A stretch of DNA of 64,000 nt from Methylomonas rhizoryzae (GCF_008632455.1 NZ_CP043929.1:372001-436000), one strand, 5' to 3'; positions 35,436-45,107 are shown, counted from the first letter of the stretch. The notes: generated from the sequence alone by a model not told the origin. Translations and numbers: made by a program.

Positions 35436-37760
35436 ATGACTAAAAGCTTGGTCGTTGTCGAATCTCCCGCCAAATGTAAGACGATAGAAAAATACCTGGG
35501 TAAAGATTTTCAGGTATTGGCATCCTACGGTCACGTCAGAGATTTAATCCCGAAAGAAGGCGCTGTCGATCCCGAGCATGGCTTTGCCATGAAATATCAG
35601 GTCATCGACAGAAATCAACGCCATTTGCAAGAAATCGGCAAAGCACTTAAAGCGGCCGATACTTTGTATCTCGCTACTGACCCAGACCGCGAAGGCGAGG
35701 CCATTTCCTGGCATGTGTTCGAGTATTTAAAAGAAAAAAAACTGCTTAAGGATAAACACGTACAGCGCGTCGTGTTTCACGAGATTACCAAGAAGGCGGT
35801 GACCGAAGCCATAGAAAACCCAACCGAGCTGTCTACCACCTTGGTGAATGCGCAACAAGCGCGCCGGGCTTTGGATTATTTGGTGGGGTTTAATTTATCG
35901 CCCTTGTTGTGGAAAAAAATTCGCCGCGGCTTATCGGCCGGGCGGGTGCAAAGTCCTGCGCTACGGCTTATCGTAGAACGGGAAATGGAAATCGAGGCGT
36001 TCAAGACTCGGGAATATTGGTCGCATACTGCGGACGCTGTTGCGCAAGGCCAGCCGTTTAAGGCCAAGCTGACTCATTTCAACGGAGAAAAGCTCGGTCA
36101 ATTCAGTTTCACCGACGAAGCCAAAGCTTTGGACGTGAAGCAAGCCCTGCTTGAGGCTGGCGACGGAAAGCTGATCGTTGCCAAATTAGAAAAAAAGCAA
36201 CGCAGCAAACATCCCGCTCCGCCGTTCATCACCTCTACCTTACAGCAGGAAGCCGCCCGTAAACTGGGCTTTACTACCAAGCGCACCATGATGGTTGCTC
36301 AGCAACTGTATGAAGGTATCGACTTGGGAGGCGAGACGGTCGGCCTGATTTCCTACATGCGGACCGATTCGGTCAATCTGGCCGACGAAGCCATCAACGA
36401 TATTCGTGCGCTGATTGCCGAAAAATACGGGTCGAAAAACGTGCCTAAAGAGCCTAGGCACTTCAAAACTAAATCCAAAAATGCGCAAGAAGCGCATGAA
36501 GCGATTCGGCCGACTTCGGTCCAGCGTTTGCCTGAACAAGTAAAAGATCGCTTATCCGCCGAACAATTCAAATTGTACGATTTGATTTGGAAGCGCACGG
36601 TGGCCTGCCAAATGTTGCACGCTACGTTAAACCTGGTTGCGGTTGATTTGCATTGCGGCAGCGAATTGAACGTATTCAGAGCGACCGGTTCGACTGTGAC
36701 CCATCCGGGATTCATGACCGTGTATCTGGAAGGGGTGGACGACAGCAAAGACGCGGCCGACGATCAAGACCGGTTGTTGCCGCCGATGGAGGAAGGCAGG
36801 CCGGTCGATTTACTGGATATTGTCGCAGCGCAACATTTCACCGAACCGCCACCGCGTTTTAGCGAAGCAAGTTTGGTAAAAGCCCTGGAAGAATACGGTA
36901 TCGGTCGGCCGTCGACCTATGCGACGATTATCTCGACTTTGCAAAACAGAGAATACGTCACTCTGGAAAACAAACGGTTTTTCCCGACCGATGTCGGTAG
37001 GATTGTTAACAAGTTTTTGACCGAACATTTCACTAAATATGTCGACTACGGATTTACTGCCGATTTAGAAGACGAATTGGACGCCGTGGCGCGGGGCGAA
37101 AAGGATTGGGTGCCGTTGATGAACGCATTTTGGCAGCCCTTTAATCAGTTGATCGGTGAAAAAGACGAGACCGTGCAACGCAAAGATGTTACGCAAGAAC
37201 ATATCGATGAAAAATGTCCGGAATGTGCTAGCCCATTATCGATAAGGTTAGGACGCAACGGGCGTTTTATCGGTTGTACTAATTATCCGGCCTGCTCTTA
37301 CACGCGCAATTTAGGTGACGATAATCCCGGTGTCGGTGCGGAGAATGAGGTCGTCGAAGGCAGGGTATGTCCTAAATGTACCTCACCTTTAGTCATTAAG
37401 AGTGGACGTTACGGAAAATTCATAGGCTGTAGCGCTTACCCTAAATGCAAACATATCGAGCCCTTAGAGAAGCCGCAGGATACCGAAGTTGAATGCCCGC
37501 AATGCGGAAAGGGCTCGATTTTGAAACGCAAGGCCCGTAGCGGCAAGATATTTTATTCGTGCTCCGAATACCCGAAATGCGATTACGCATTATGGGACGC
37601 GCCCATCAAAGAAAGTTGTCCGGCCTGTCAATGGCCTATCCTCACCTTGAAAACCACGAAACGGCGCGGCACCGAAAAAGTGTGTCCGCAAAAGGATTGC
37701 AAATATGCGACACCGTACGAAGGTGATCCCGCCGACGTAGACGGGCCCAAGGTGAGGTGA
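35436..37760 (+). CDS. topA: DNA topoisomerase I
   Basis: Type IA topoisomerase that relaxes negative supercoils. It is 774 aa. The Toprim domain starts at SLVVVESPAKCKTIEKYLG with the acidic triad in ATDPDREGE. The catalytic Tyr307 is in ISYMRTDSVN. The C-terminus has four four-cysteine zinc-ribbon-like units at CPECASPL, CPKCTSPL, CPQCGKGS and CPACQWPI, a layout like the E. coli enzyme although somewhat shorter. It converges on the DUF192 gene with a gap of seven bases and no visible terminator. Confidence 0.98.
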   Translation: MTKSLVVVESPAKCKTIEKYLGKDFQVLASYGHVRDLIPKEGAVDPEHGFAMKYQVIDRNQRHLQEIGKALKAADTLYLATDPDREGEAISWHVFEYLKEKKLLKDKHVQRVVFHEITKKAVTEAIENPTELSTTLVNAQQARRALDYLVGFNLSPLLWKKIRRGLSAGRVQSPALRLIVEREMEIEAFKTREYWSHTADAVAQGQPFKAKLTHFNGEKLGQFSFTDEAKALDVKQALLEAGDGKLIVAKLEKKQRSKHPAPPFITSTLQQEAARKLGFTTKRTMMVAQQLYEGIDLGGETVGLISYMRTDSVNLADEAINDIRALIAEKYGSKNVPKEPRHFKTKSKNAQEAHEAIRPTSVQRLPEQVKDRLSAEQFKLYDLIWKRTVACQMLHATLNLVAVDLHCGSELNVFRATGSTVTHPGFMTVYLEGVDDSKDAADDQDRLLPPMEEGRPVDLLDIVAAQHFTEPPPRFSEASLVKALEEYGIGRPSTYATIISTLQNREYVTLENKRFFPTDVGRIVNKFLTEHFTKYVDYGFTADLEDELDAVARGEKDWVPLMNAFWQPFNQLIGEKDETVQRKDVTQEHIDEKCPECASPLSIRLGRNGRFIGCTNYPACSYTRNLGDDNPGVGAENEVVEGRVCPKCTSPLVIKSGRYGKFIGCSAYPKCKHIEPLEKPQDTEVECPQCGKGSILKRKARSGKIFYSCSEYPKCDYALWDAPIKESCPACQWPILTLKTTKRRGTEKVCPQKDCKYATPYEGDPADVDGPKVR

Positions 37761-37767
37761 GTGTCGG

Positions 37768-38229
37768 TTAGTCGGTCGGCATCGGGTGTTGATAATCCAA
37801 CAAGATTTCTTGGCCGACGCTGAGTTTGTGCTTTTCCGCGCTACCGGCTTGTAATTCCAGCATGTAGTTCGCAGGAGTAGGCGACGAGTAAATCGGACAG
37901 GGATGCGTGACACAGGGTTGCCGGTTGGGTAACACACCAACGATGATCGCATCGGCATTCAGAAAGACCACGTCCAACGAAATTAGCGTGTTCTTCATCC
38001 ATACGCCGATAGCTTGAGGTTCCGGATAGACGAACAACATGCCCCGGTTTTCCGGAAGAACCGGACGAAACATCAGGCCGGCGGCCCGTTGGCTCAGGGT
38101 GTCGGCGATGTCGATTTCCACAACATATCCGTCAGGAAGTGCCGCGTGCCCGCGGGCCGTATCCGCATGGCCGCGAGTCGGACAAAACAATCCGAATACT
38201 ATAAGAAATGTGGCGAATATTCTGGACAT
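37768..38229 (-). CDS. DUF192 family exported protein
   Basis: A 153-aa protein with a signal peptide (MSRIFATFLIVFGLFCPTRG, cleavage near HAD) and one DUF192 domain: LSQRAAGLMFRPVLPENRGM, then WMKNTLISLDVVFL and a C-terminal LELQAGSAEKHKLSVGQ. The family fold is a small beta barrel of unknown function. An unusual Cys pair lies in CVTHPCPIYSS. Its 3' end nearly touches topA on the other strand. Confidence 0.9.
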   Translation of the reverse strand: MSRIFATFLIVFGLFCPTRGHADTARGHAALPDGYVVEIDIADTLSQRAAGLMFRPVLPENRGMLFVYPEPQAIGVWMKNTLISLDVVFLNADAIIVGVLPNRQPCVTHPCPIYSSPTPANYMLELQAGSAEKHKLSVGQEILLDYQHPMPTD

Positions 38230-38301
38230 GCTAGCCGGGAAATACTCAAGTGAGTTGTTTTTAAGCGGTTGAATTATTATAATTGTCCGCTATTCGATTT
38301 T

Positions 38302-38385
<84 letters not shown>

Positions 38386-38486
38386 ACTCCTTCCCTGATT
38401 CGCAACCACACAGCGTTTTCCACTTGCTAGAATCCCGCTGATAGGTCTCCCCCTAAATTCCACTGTGTATTAACTGAGGTAATGCA

Positions 38487-39788
38487 ATGCAAGTTTCTGT
38501 CGAGAAGACATCAGAGTTAAACCGAAAAATGACTGTCAGCGTGTCGGAGGACGTTTTCCAGGAAAAGCTGGAAACACGCTATAGAAAACTGGCCAAGGAA
38601 GTTAGAGTCGACGGGTTTCGTCCGGGTAAAGTGCCGACCAGTATGGTCAAAAAGCTGTATGCCGAGCGGGTAAAGCAGGAAGTTGCCGGTGACTTAATTC
38701 AATCGACTTATTATCAGGCTTTGCAACAAGAAGCGTTAGTGCCGGCCGGGCAGCCGCATATCACTTCGAGCGATGATGAAAGCGGTTTTCGATACGTAGC
38801 GGAATTCGAAGTCTATCCTGAGATCAGCTTGGCTGCGGCGGAAGGATTGGAAATTCAACGCCCGCAAGCTACGGTGACGGATGCGGACATAGACAAAATG
38901 ATTGAAAGGCTGCGTCAGCAAAGAAAAGCCTGGAATGTGGTCGAGCGCGAATCCCGGGATGGCGACAAAGTGACGATTCACTTTTCCGGCGTTTCGGAAG
39001 GGGAAAACTTTACCAACGGTAAAGCCGAAAATTACGTCGTCGAAATTGGTGCCAACCAAATGATTCCGGGGTTCGAGGATGAATTAAAAGGCCTGAGTGC
39101 CGGCCAAAGTAAAACTTTTTCCATTACCTTTCCCGAAAAATACAACAGCGAGAAATTGGCTGGAAAATTAGCCGAATTTGAAATCGAAATGGCAAAGGTA
39201 GAAGAATCTGTTTTACCGGAAATCGACGCGGAATTTATCAAGTCATACGGAGTAGAAGAAGGCGATGCGGGGTCTTTTCGCAACGACGTGCAAGCCAATA
39301 TGGAACGCGAGTTGGCGGAAGGGCTGAAGAGCAAACAAAAAAGCGCCGTTTTGGATGCATTGTACGAAAAAGTTCAAATTGCCTTGCCGAACGCTCTTAT
39401 CGATCAGGAAATTCAGAATTTAATAAAACCGTACGCCGATAGAGCTGCGAAAGCGGGCGTTAAAGTGGAAGATTTGAATTTGCCTACCCAAATGTTTGAA
39501 GAACAAGCAAAACGTCGTGTGGCGCTGGGATTGATATTGGGTGAAATCATCCGTGTAAATCAAATCAAGGTGGATGCCGAGAGGGTACGCGCCGTCATTG
39601 AGGAGATGGCTAAAAGTTATGAGAGACCTGAAGATGTTATTAACTGGTATTATGCGGACAATAGCCGTTTAAACGATGTTCAGCAGATGGTTTTAGAGGA
39701 TCAGGCTGTGGACTGGGTCGTCGAGCGTGCTAGAGTCACCGATCTAAGTGTCGGCTTTGATGATGTCATGGACAGACAACAAGCATAG
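38487..39788 (+). CDS. tig: Trigger factor
   Basis: A ribosome-associated chaperone and peptidyl-prolyl isomerase that meets nascent chains. It is 433 aa. The ribosome-binding loop is VDGFRPGKVPTSMV, within the N-terminal domain. The FKBP-type PPIase domain is at about 150-245 (GDKVTIHFSGVSEGENF, MIPGFEDELKGLSAGQ). The helical C-terminal chaperone domain follows. It heads the conserved tig-clpP-clpX-lon cluster, with clpP 13 bases downstream. Confidence 0.97.
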   Translation: MQVSVEKTSELNRKMTVSVSEDVFQEKLETRYRKLAKEVRVDGFRPGKVPTSMVKKLYAERVKQEVAGDLIQSTYYQALQQEALVPAGQPHITSSDDESGFRYVAEFEVYPEISLAAAEGLEIQRPQATVTDADIDKMIERLRQQRKAWNVVERESRDGDKVTIHFSGVSEGENFTNGKAENYVVEIGANQMIPGFEDELKGLSAGQSKTFSITFPEKYNSEKLAGKLAEFEIEMAKVEESVLPEIDAEFIKSYGVEEGDAGSFRNDVQANMERELAEGLKSKQKSAVLDALYEKVQIALPNALIDQEIQNLIKPYADRAAKAGVKVEDLNLPTQMFEEQAKRRVALGLILGEIIRVNQIKVDAERVRAVIEEMAKSYERPEDVINWYYADNSRLNDVQQMVLEDQAVDWVVERARVTDLSVGFDDVMDRQQA

Positions 39789-39801
39789 GAATCCCCCCAA
39801 C

Positions 39802-40434
39802 ATGTCTAATTTTGAAGGTCTGAAACAAATGGCACCGCAAGCCGCCGGCGGCTTGGTGCCTATCGTGGTGGAGCAAACGGCCAGAGGCGAACGGTCGTTT
39901 GACATTTATTCGCGACTGTTAAAAGAGCGCGTTATCTTTTTAGTTGGTCAAGTGGAAGATTACATGGCCAATTTGGTAGTGGCGCAATTACTGTTTTTGG
40001 AATCGGAAAATCCGGATAAAGATATACATTTGTATATCAATTCGCCGGGCGGTTCGGTCACTGCCGGCATGTCGATTTACGACACCATGCAATTTATTAA
40101 GCCCGACGTGAGCACCATGTGCATCGGTCAGGCGGCCAGCATGGGGGCGTTGTTGTTGGCAGGCGGCGCAGCCGGTAAGCGTTACTGTCTGCCGCATTCA
40201 AGGGTCATGATTCATCAGCCGCTGGGCGGGTTTCAAGGTCAGGCTTCGGACATTGCCATTCACGCCAAAGAGATATTATCGATTCGCGATAAATTGAACA
40301 AAATCCTAGCCCATCATACCGGGCAGCCGTTGGAAAAAATTCAACAAGATACCGATAGGGATAACTTTTTGAGTTCCGAACAAGCGGTTGAATACGGTTT
40401 GGTGGACAAAGTGCTATCCAGTAGAAACGGTTAA
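39802..40434 (+). CDS. clpP: ATP-dependent Clp protease proteolytic subunit
   Basis: A serine peptidase that forms the double-heptamer chamber fed by ClpX or ClpA. It is 210 aa. Catalytic Ser113 is in GQAASMGALLLAGG and His138 in SRVMIHQPLGG. The start is the ATG at 39802, which leaves a short N-terminal propeptide; the open frame upstream of it overlaps tig and is not used. A terminator hairpin follows the stop, so clpX has at least partly separate transcription. Confidence 0.97.
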   Translation: MSNFEGLKQMAPQAAGGLVPIVVEQTARGERSFDIYSRLLKERVIFLVGQVEDYMANLVVAQLLFLESENPDKDIHLYINSPGGSVTAGMSIYDTMQFIKPDVSTMCIGQAASMGALLLAGGAAGKRYCLPHSRVMIHQPLGGFQGQASDIAIHAKEILSIRDKLNKILAHHTGQPLEKIQQDTDRDNFLSSEQAVEYGLVDKVLSSRNG

Positions 40435-40440
40435 TTCAAT

Positions 40441-40461
40441 ATTCGCCGCATGGCGGCGAAT
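40441..40461 (+). terminator. Hairpin terminator after clpP
   Basis: A 9-bp perfect stem, ATTCGCCGC paired with GCGGCGAAT, has a 3-base loop and is followed by TTCTTG. It lies seven bases after the clpP stop and 72 before clpX. The weak T-tract suggests partial termination. Confidence 0.6.
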
Positions 40462-40533
40462 TTCTTGGGAATCTCGTTTATTTTTGGTATATCCTTCAGC
40501 CATTGAAGCAATGAAATACCTCGGGGTCTGCTC

Positions 40534-41811
40534 ATGAGTAAAGACAAAAAAGGTAAGGACGAGGATAAGCTCCTTTATTGTTCGTTCTGCGGTAAAAGCC
40601 AAAACGAAGTCAGAAAATTAATTGCCGGACCGGCTGTTTATGTCTGTGACGAATGCGTGGAGTTGTGTAACGATATCATCCGCGACGAATTGGCCGAAGA
40701 TGATAAATCGGTTGGACATGGTGCTTTGCCGAAACCGAAAGAAATCAAATTGGAGCTTGATCAATATGTGATTGGTCAGGAAAAAGCCAAGAAGATACTC
40801 GCGGTTGCCGTATATAACCATTACAAGCGCTTGCGTAGCAATAGCAAGAAGAGCGACGTCGAACTGGCAAAAAGTAACATCTTGCTGATAGGTCCTACAG
40901 GTTCAGGCAAAACCTTGCTAGCGGAAACTTTGGCTCGGTTGTTGGACGTTCCTTTTACCATTGCCGACGCTACTACGTTGACCGAAGCGGGTTATGTGGG
41001 CGAAGACGTCGAAAATATCATTCAGAAAATTCTACAAAAATGCGATTACGATGTAGAAAAGGCTGAAACCGGTATCGTATACATCGACGAAATAGACAAG
41101 ATTTCCCGTAAATCCGATAATCCGTCGATCACGCGAGACGTCTCCGGCGAAGGGGTGCAGCAAGCGTTGTTGAAACTAATCGAAGGTACGGTTGCCTCGG
41201 TGCCTCCACAAGGCGGTAGAAAACATCCTCAGCAGGAATTTTTGCAAGTCAATACTGCAAACATTTTGTTTATCGTTGGCGGTGCTTTTGCCGGTTTGGA
41301 TCGCGTGATCAAAAGCCGTACCGAAAAAGGTGGAATCGGTTTTTCGGCTGAGGTAAAAGCGAAAGACGATACCCAAAATGTCGGTGAAGTATTCGCTGAC
41401 GTACAGGCCGAAGATTTGATCAAGTACGGTTTGATTCCTGAGTTTGTTGGCCGCTTGCCTGTTGTGGCTACCTTGGAGGAGTTGGACGAACAAGCGCTGG
41501 TGCAGATTTTGACCCAGCCTAAAAACGCCTTGATCAAGCAATACAAACATTTGTTCGAAATGGAAGGCGCGGAGCTGGAATTTCGCGATGAGGCGCTAAG
41601 CGCAATTGCTCGCAAATCGATGGAACGAAAAACCGGTGCCAGAGGACTGCGCACTATTGTCGAGAATGTGTTATTAGATACTATGTACGAATTGCCATCC
41701 AGCGATAACATCGTCAAAGTGGTTATAGACGACAGTGTGATACAGGGTCAATCTGAGCCGATTTTGGTTTATGAGCCGGAAATGAAGCGCGCTTCGTCCG
41801 CCGAGTCGTAA
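40534..41811 (+). CDS. clpX: ATP-dependent Clp protease ATP-binding subunit ClpX
   Basis: An AAA+ unfoldase that delivers substrates to ClpP. It is 425 aa. The N-terminal zinc-binding domain has CSFCGKSQ and CDECVELC. Walker A is GPTGSGKTLLAETLA, Walker B is IVYIDEIDK, and the ClpP-contact IGF-type loop lies in EKGGIGFSAE. The GYVGEDVE pore loop is intact. A strong terminator follows. Confidence 0.98.
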   Translation: MSKDKKGKDEDKLLYCSFCGKSQNEVRKLIAGPAVYVCDECVELCNDIIRDELAEDDKSVGHGALPKPKEIKLELDQYVIGQEKAKKILAVAVYNHYKRLRSNSKKSDVELAKSNILLIGPTGSGKTLLAETLARLLDVPFTIADATTLTEAGYVGEDVENIIQKILQKCDYDVEKAETGIVYIDEIDKISRKSDNPSITRDVSGEGVQQALLKLIEGTVASVPPQGGRKHPQQEFLQVNTANILFIVGGAFAGLDRVIKSRTEKGGIGFSAEVKAKDDTQNVGEVFADVQAEDLIKYGLIPEFVGRLPVVATLEELDEQALVQILTQPKNALIKQYKHLFEMEGAELEFRDEALSAIARKSMERKTGARGLRTIVENVLLDTMYELPSSDNIVKVVIDDSVIQGQSEPILVYEPEMKRASSAES

Positions 41812-41833
41812 CGGGACAATCGAATTTTTGTCG

Positions 41834-41864
41834 AAGGGGCTTGCAAACCAAGCCCCTTTTTTTT
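41834..41864 (+). terminator. Rho-independent terminator after clpX
   Basis: A 9-bp stem, AAGGGGCTT paired with AAGCCCCTT, has a 7-base loop and runs into eight consecutive T residues. This is a textbook terminator that separates clpX from lon. Confidence 0.93.
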
Positions 41865-41882
41865 GCCTAAAATCTAAATATT

Positions 41883-41910
41883 CTTGTTTTCTAACAGTTC
41901 GTCCTCATAT
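41883..41910 (+). promoter_or_regulatory. Candidate sigma-32 heat-shock promoter of lon
   Basis: CTTGTT (41883-41888) and CCTCATAT (41903-41910) are separated by 14 bases. This is close to the sigma-32 consensus CTTGAA-N13/14-CCCCATNT. It lies 41 bases before the lon start and just after the clpX terminator, so lon should need its own promoter; lon is heat-shock controlled in E. coli. Confidence 0.5.
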
Positions 41911-41951
41911 ACGATTGCAGGTACCCCTTTTCGCCCACAGGATATGAACTC

Positions 41952-44363
41952 ATGACTCACGAAAACGCCCAAGATGACCTAATACCCGTGCTACCGCTAC
42001 GCGACGTAGTGGTATACCCGCACATGGTGATTCCTTTGTTTGTTGGACGAGGGATGTCCATTGATGCATTGGATGCAGCGTTGAAACAAGACAAACAAGT
42101 ATTGCTGATTGCGCAAAAACAAGCGGAGATTGACGAACCTAAATTCGACGACCTTTACAAGGTTGGCACCCTGGCCAACATATTGCAGCTCCTCAAATTG
42201 CCGGACGGTACCGTGAAAGTGCTGGTGGAAGGTACGCAACGTTGTTCGGTATTGCAATATCACGAATTCGAAGGCTATTGCGCCGCCAACGTATTGGAAT
42301 TGAACGACGAAATCAGCATAGACGAGCAAGAGATGGAGGTGTTGCAAAGAACGGCCATTAGTTCGTTCGATCAATACGTCAAATTGAACAACAAAATTCC
42401 CCCGGAGGTGTTGAATTCGCTGTCCGGTATCGACGACCCCGGGCGTCTGGCCGATACCATGGCTGCGCATATGGCGTTGAAAGTCGAAGAAAAGCAAAAC
42501 ATGCTGGAAATGGTGGATGTAGCCCGACGTCTGGAAGGCCTAATGACGTTGATGGAAGGCGAAGTGGATATTTTGGAAATGGAAAAGAAAATCCGCAGCC
42601 GGGTCAAAAAGCAAATGGAGAAAAATCAGCGCGAATACTATTTGAATGAGCAAATGAAAGCCATTCAAAAAGAGCTGGGCGAAATGGACGAAGCCGGCAA
42701 TGAAGTCGACGAGTTGGAGAAAAAAATCGAGAATGCCGGGATGTCTGCGGAAGCTAAAACTAAAGCTAGCGCGGAGCTGAACAAACTAAAAATGATGTCG
42801 CCGATGTCGGCGGAAGCGACGGTAGTGCGTAATTACATCGATTGGATGGTGAACGTGCCTTGGAAAAAGAAAACCAAAGTGCGTCACGACCTTAAAGCCG
42901 CGGAACAGGTTTTGGAATCCGAGCATTTCGGGCTGGAGAAGGTTAAGGAGCGTATTCTCGAGTATTTGGCGGTCCACCAGCGTGTTAAGCAATTGAAAGG
43001 CCCTATATTGTGCTTGGTTGGGCCTCCGGGAGTGGGAAAAACGTCATTAGGTCAGTCGATTGCCCGGGCGACTAATCGCAAATACGTACGTATGGCCTTA
43101 GGCGGCGTTCGCGACGAGGCTGAGATTCGCGGTCATAGGCGGACATATATAGGTTCCATGCCCGGAAAAATTCTGCAAAATCTTGCTAAGATAAAAACCC
43201 GGAATCCGATGTTTTTGTTGGACGAAATCGACAAAATGGCAGCCGATTTTCGCGGCGACCCGGCATCCGCCTTACTGGAGGTTCTGGATCCCGAGCAAAA
43301 TCATACTTTTTCCGATCACTATCTCGAGGTCGATTTCGACTTGTCCGACGTAATGTTTGTAGCGACGGCGAATACCTTGAACATACCCGCACCGCTGATG
43401 GATAGGATGGAAATCATTCGTTTGGCGGGTTATACCGAAGACGAAAAAATCAACATCGCGACTAGGTTCTTGATTCCGAAGCAAATCAAAAACAATGGCT
43501 TGAAAGAATCTGAGATCGAAATTACCGAGGTGGCGATCAGGGATATTATCCGCTATTACTCGCGGGAAGCGGGTGTTCGTAGTTTGGAAAGGGAAATCTC
43601 TAAAATCTGCCGCAAAGTCGTTAAAGATCTGTTGTTGCAAGCATCGGAAAGTCGAATCGTTATAAATTCGGAAAACCTCGATAAATACCTGGGCGTTAGG
43701 CGCTTTACCTACGGTGTCGCCGAAGACAACGACCAAATCGGTCAAGTAACCGGTTTGGCGTGGACCGAAGTCGGTGGGGAATTGTTAACCATCGAAACGG
43801 CAGTGATGCCCGGAAAAGGTAAACAGCAAGCGACCGGCAAATTAGGTGACGTGATGAAGGAGTCCATCGATGCGGCGGTCACGGTGGTTAGAAGCCGGGC
43901 AAACGTGTTGGGTATCGATAACGAAGTGTTCCAAAAAAACGATATACACATTCACGTTCCGGAAGGGGCGACACCGAAAGACGGACCTAGTGCAGGCATC
44001 GGCATGTGTACCGCCATTATCTCGGCGTTAACCAAAATTCCGGTGCGTGCGGATGTGGCAATGACCGGTGAAATCACCCTCAGAGGCGAAGTTTTGCCGA
44101 TTGGCGGTTTGAAAGAGAAGCTTTTGGCTGCGCATAGGGGGGGGATTCGAACTGTTGTGATTCCTGCGGAAAACGAGAAAGATTTATCCGAAATTCCGGA
44201 AAACGTTAAAAGCAATTTGACGATCAAATGCGTCCGTTGGATAGACGAAGTTTTAGAAATTGCCTTGCAACGCTTGCCGGTCCCTATCGTCGTTGATTCG
44301 GCTGATAAAGCTGATGCGCCTGCCAAGGGCGATGTCAAGGCGCAGACTGTGGTCGCACATTAA
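41952..44363 (+). CDS. lon: ATP-dependent endopeptidase La (Lon)
   Basis: A homo-oligomeric AAA+ protease for misfolded and regulatory proteins. It is 803 aa. The N-terminal substrate-binding domain begins at LIPVLPLRDVVVYPHMVIPL. Walker A is GPPGVGKTSLGQSIA and Walker B is MFLLDEIDK. The catalytic dyad Ser680 (PKDGPSAGIGM) and Lys723 (GGLKEKLLAAHRGG) is intact. The preceding terminator and the heat-shock-like promoter imply independent expression. Confidence 0.98.
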   Translation: MTHENAQDDLIPVLPLRDVVVYPHMVIPLFVGRGMSIDALDAALKQDKQVLLIAQKQAEIDEPKFDDLYKVGTLANILQLLKLPDGTVKVLVEGTQRCSVLQYHEFEGYCAANVLELNDEISIDEQEMEVLQRTAISSFDQYVKLNNKIPPEVLNSLSGIDDPGRLADTMAAHMALKVEEKQNMLEMVDVARRLEGLMTLMEGEVDILEMEKKIRSRVKKQMEKNQREYYLNEQMKAIQKELGEMDEAGNEVDELEKKIENAGMSAEAKTKASAELNKLKMMSPMSAEATVVRNYIDWMVNVPWKKKTKVRHDLKAAEQVLESEHFGLEKVKERILEYLAVHQRVKQLKGPILCLVGPPGVGKTSLGQSIARATNRKYVRMALGGVRDEAEIRGHRRTYIGSMPGKILQNLAKIKTRNPMFLLDEIDKMAADFRGDPASALLEVLDPEQNHTFSDHYLEVDFDLSDVMFVATANTLNIPAPLMDRMEIIRLAGYTEDEKINIATRFLIPKQIKNNGLKESEIEITEVAIRDIIRYYSREAGVRSLEREISKICRKVVKDLLLQASESRIVINSENLDKYLGVRRFTYGVAEDNDQIGQVTGLAWTEVGGELLTIETAVMPGKGKQQATGKLGDVMKESIDAAVTVVRSRANVLGIDNEVFQKNDIHIHVPEGATPKDGPSAGIGMCTAIISALTKIPVRADVAMTGEITLRGEVLPIGGLKEKLLAAHRGGIRTVVIPAENEKDLSEIPENVKSNLTIKCVRWIDEVLEIALQRLPVPIVVDSADKADAPAKGDVKAQTVVAH

Positions 44364-44373
44364 TCTTGCAAAT

Positions 44374-44410
44374 TAGCCGCAAGACCTTGGCTGCCGGGGG
44401 ATTGCGGCTA
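44374..44410 (+). terminator. Possible hairpin after lon
   Basis: A 9-bp stem, TAGCCGCAA paired with TTGCGGCTA, has a 19-base loop and lies 10 bases after the lon stop. No T-tract follows, so the evidence for termination is moderate at best. Confidence 0.4.
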
Positions 44411-44570
44411 TCTCTGAACTTGACATTGCTTGTTTCCCGTTGATATAAAGGCCTACCTTCCGTGGGGGAGGCTAGGGTAACGAACGGAAGCGGGGGCGAA
44501 CCTGTCACTGGTATATCGATTCGCTTTTTCGAGCATAATTAGTACAACGACACATCCAAAGGGGAAATAA

Positions 44571-44843
44571 ATGAATAAATCGGAACTGATTGACGCGATT
44601 GCGGCAGCATCACAATTGACTAAAGCCGATGCGGGTCGTGCTTTAGACGGTTTTATCAAATCGGTTGAAGAGGCTCTGAAAAAAGGCGATTCGGTGGCTT
44701 TGGTAGGCTTCGGAACGTTCGAAGTAAAAGAAAGGGCTGAGCGCAAAGGCCGTAATCCGCAAACCGGGGAAGAAATTACCATCAAGGCTGCAAAAATTCC
44801 TTCATTTAAAGCTGGAAAATCTTTAAAAGATGCTGTAAACTAG
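44571..44843 (+). CDS. hupB: DNA-binding protein HU
   Basis: A 90-aa histone-like nucleoid protein. The full HU signature is present: MNKSELIDAIAAASQLTKAD, VALVGFGTFEVKERAERKGR and NPQTGEEITIKAAKIPSFKA with the DNA-intercalating NPQTG proline. Position after lon is conserved in Gammaproteobacteria. The ribosome binding site is AAGGGGA. Two tRNA genes start 13 bases after the stop, with no terminator in between. Confidence 0.98.
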   Translation: MNKSELIDAIAAASQLTKADAGRALDGFIKSVEEALKKGDSVALVGFGTFEVKERAERKGRNPQTGEEITIKAAKIPSFKAGKSLKDAVN

Positions 44844-44856
44844 CGTTTCTTTAGTC

Positions 44857-44932
44857 GGGTGCTTAGCTCAGCTGGGAGAGCATCGCCCTTACAAGGCGAG
44901 GGTCGGGGGTTCGAACCCCTCAGCACCCACCA
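44857..44932 (+). tRNA. tRNA-Val (anticodon UAC)
   Basis: A 76-base tRNA including CCA. The acceptor is GGGTGCT/AGCACCC. The anticodon arm TCGCC-CTTACAA-GGCGA gives anticodon TAC at 44890-44892. The T arm GGGGGTTCGAACCCC is perfect. Confidence 0.97.
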
Positions 44933-44938
44933 GACTTA

Positions 44939-45015
44939 GGAGCGGTAGTTCAGTTGGTTAGAATACCGGCCTGTCACGCCGGGGGTCGCGGGTTCGAGCC
45001 CCGTCCGCTCCGCCA
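44939..45015 (+). tRNA. tRNA-Asp (anticodon GUC)
   Basis: A 77-base tRNA including CCA, seven bases after tRNA-Val. The acceptor is GGAGCGG/CCGCTCC with discriminator G. The anticodon arm CCGGC-CTGTCAC-GCCGG gives GTC at 44973-44975. Confidence 0.97.
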
Positions 45016-45021
45016 AAACAG

Positions 45022-45055
45022 AAACCTCGGGCCGAATGGCTCGGGGTTTTTTTTT
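45022..45055 (+). terminator. Rho-independent terminator of the tRNA-Val/tRNA-Asp unit
   Basis: An 11-bp stem with two G-U pairs, AAACCTCGGGC with GCTCGGGGTTT, has a 6-base loop and is followed by a T9 run. It lies six bases after tRNA-Asp and ends hupB-tRNA transcription before ppiD. Confidence 0.9.
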
Positions 45056-45107
45056 GCGCATTGTTTGCGGTTCGGAACCAAGTTTCACGCTGTTGAAGGA
45101 CAGAGCT

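Noticed and set aside
39748..39801. 18-residue extension of ClpP overlapping tig
   Set aside because: The ATG at 39802 gives the normal ClpP propeptide length; the extension only reads tig in another frame.
45036..45107. 24-residue N-terminal extension of PpiD
   Set aside because: It begins within the tRNA terminator and T-run; the ATG at 45108 is followed by the conserved N-terminus.
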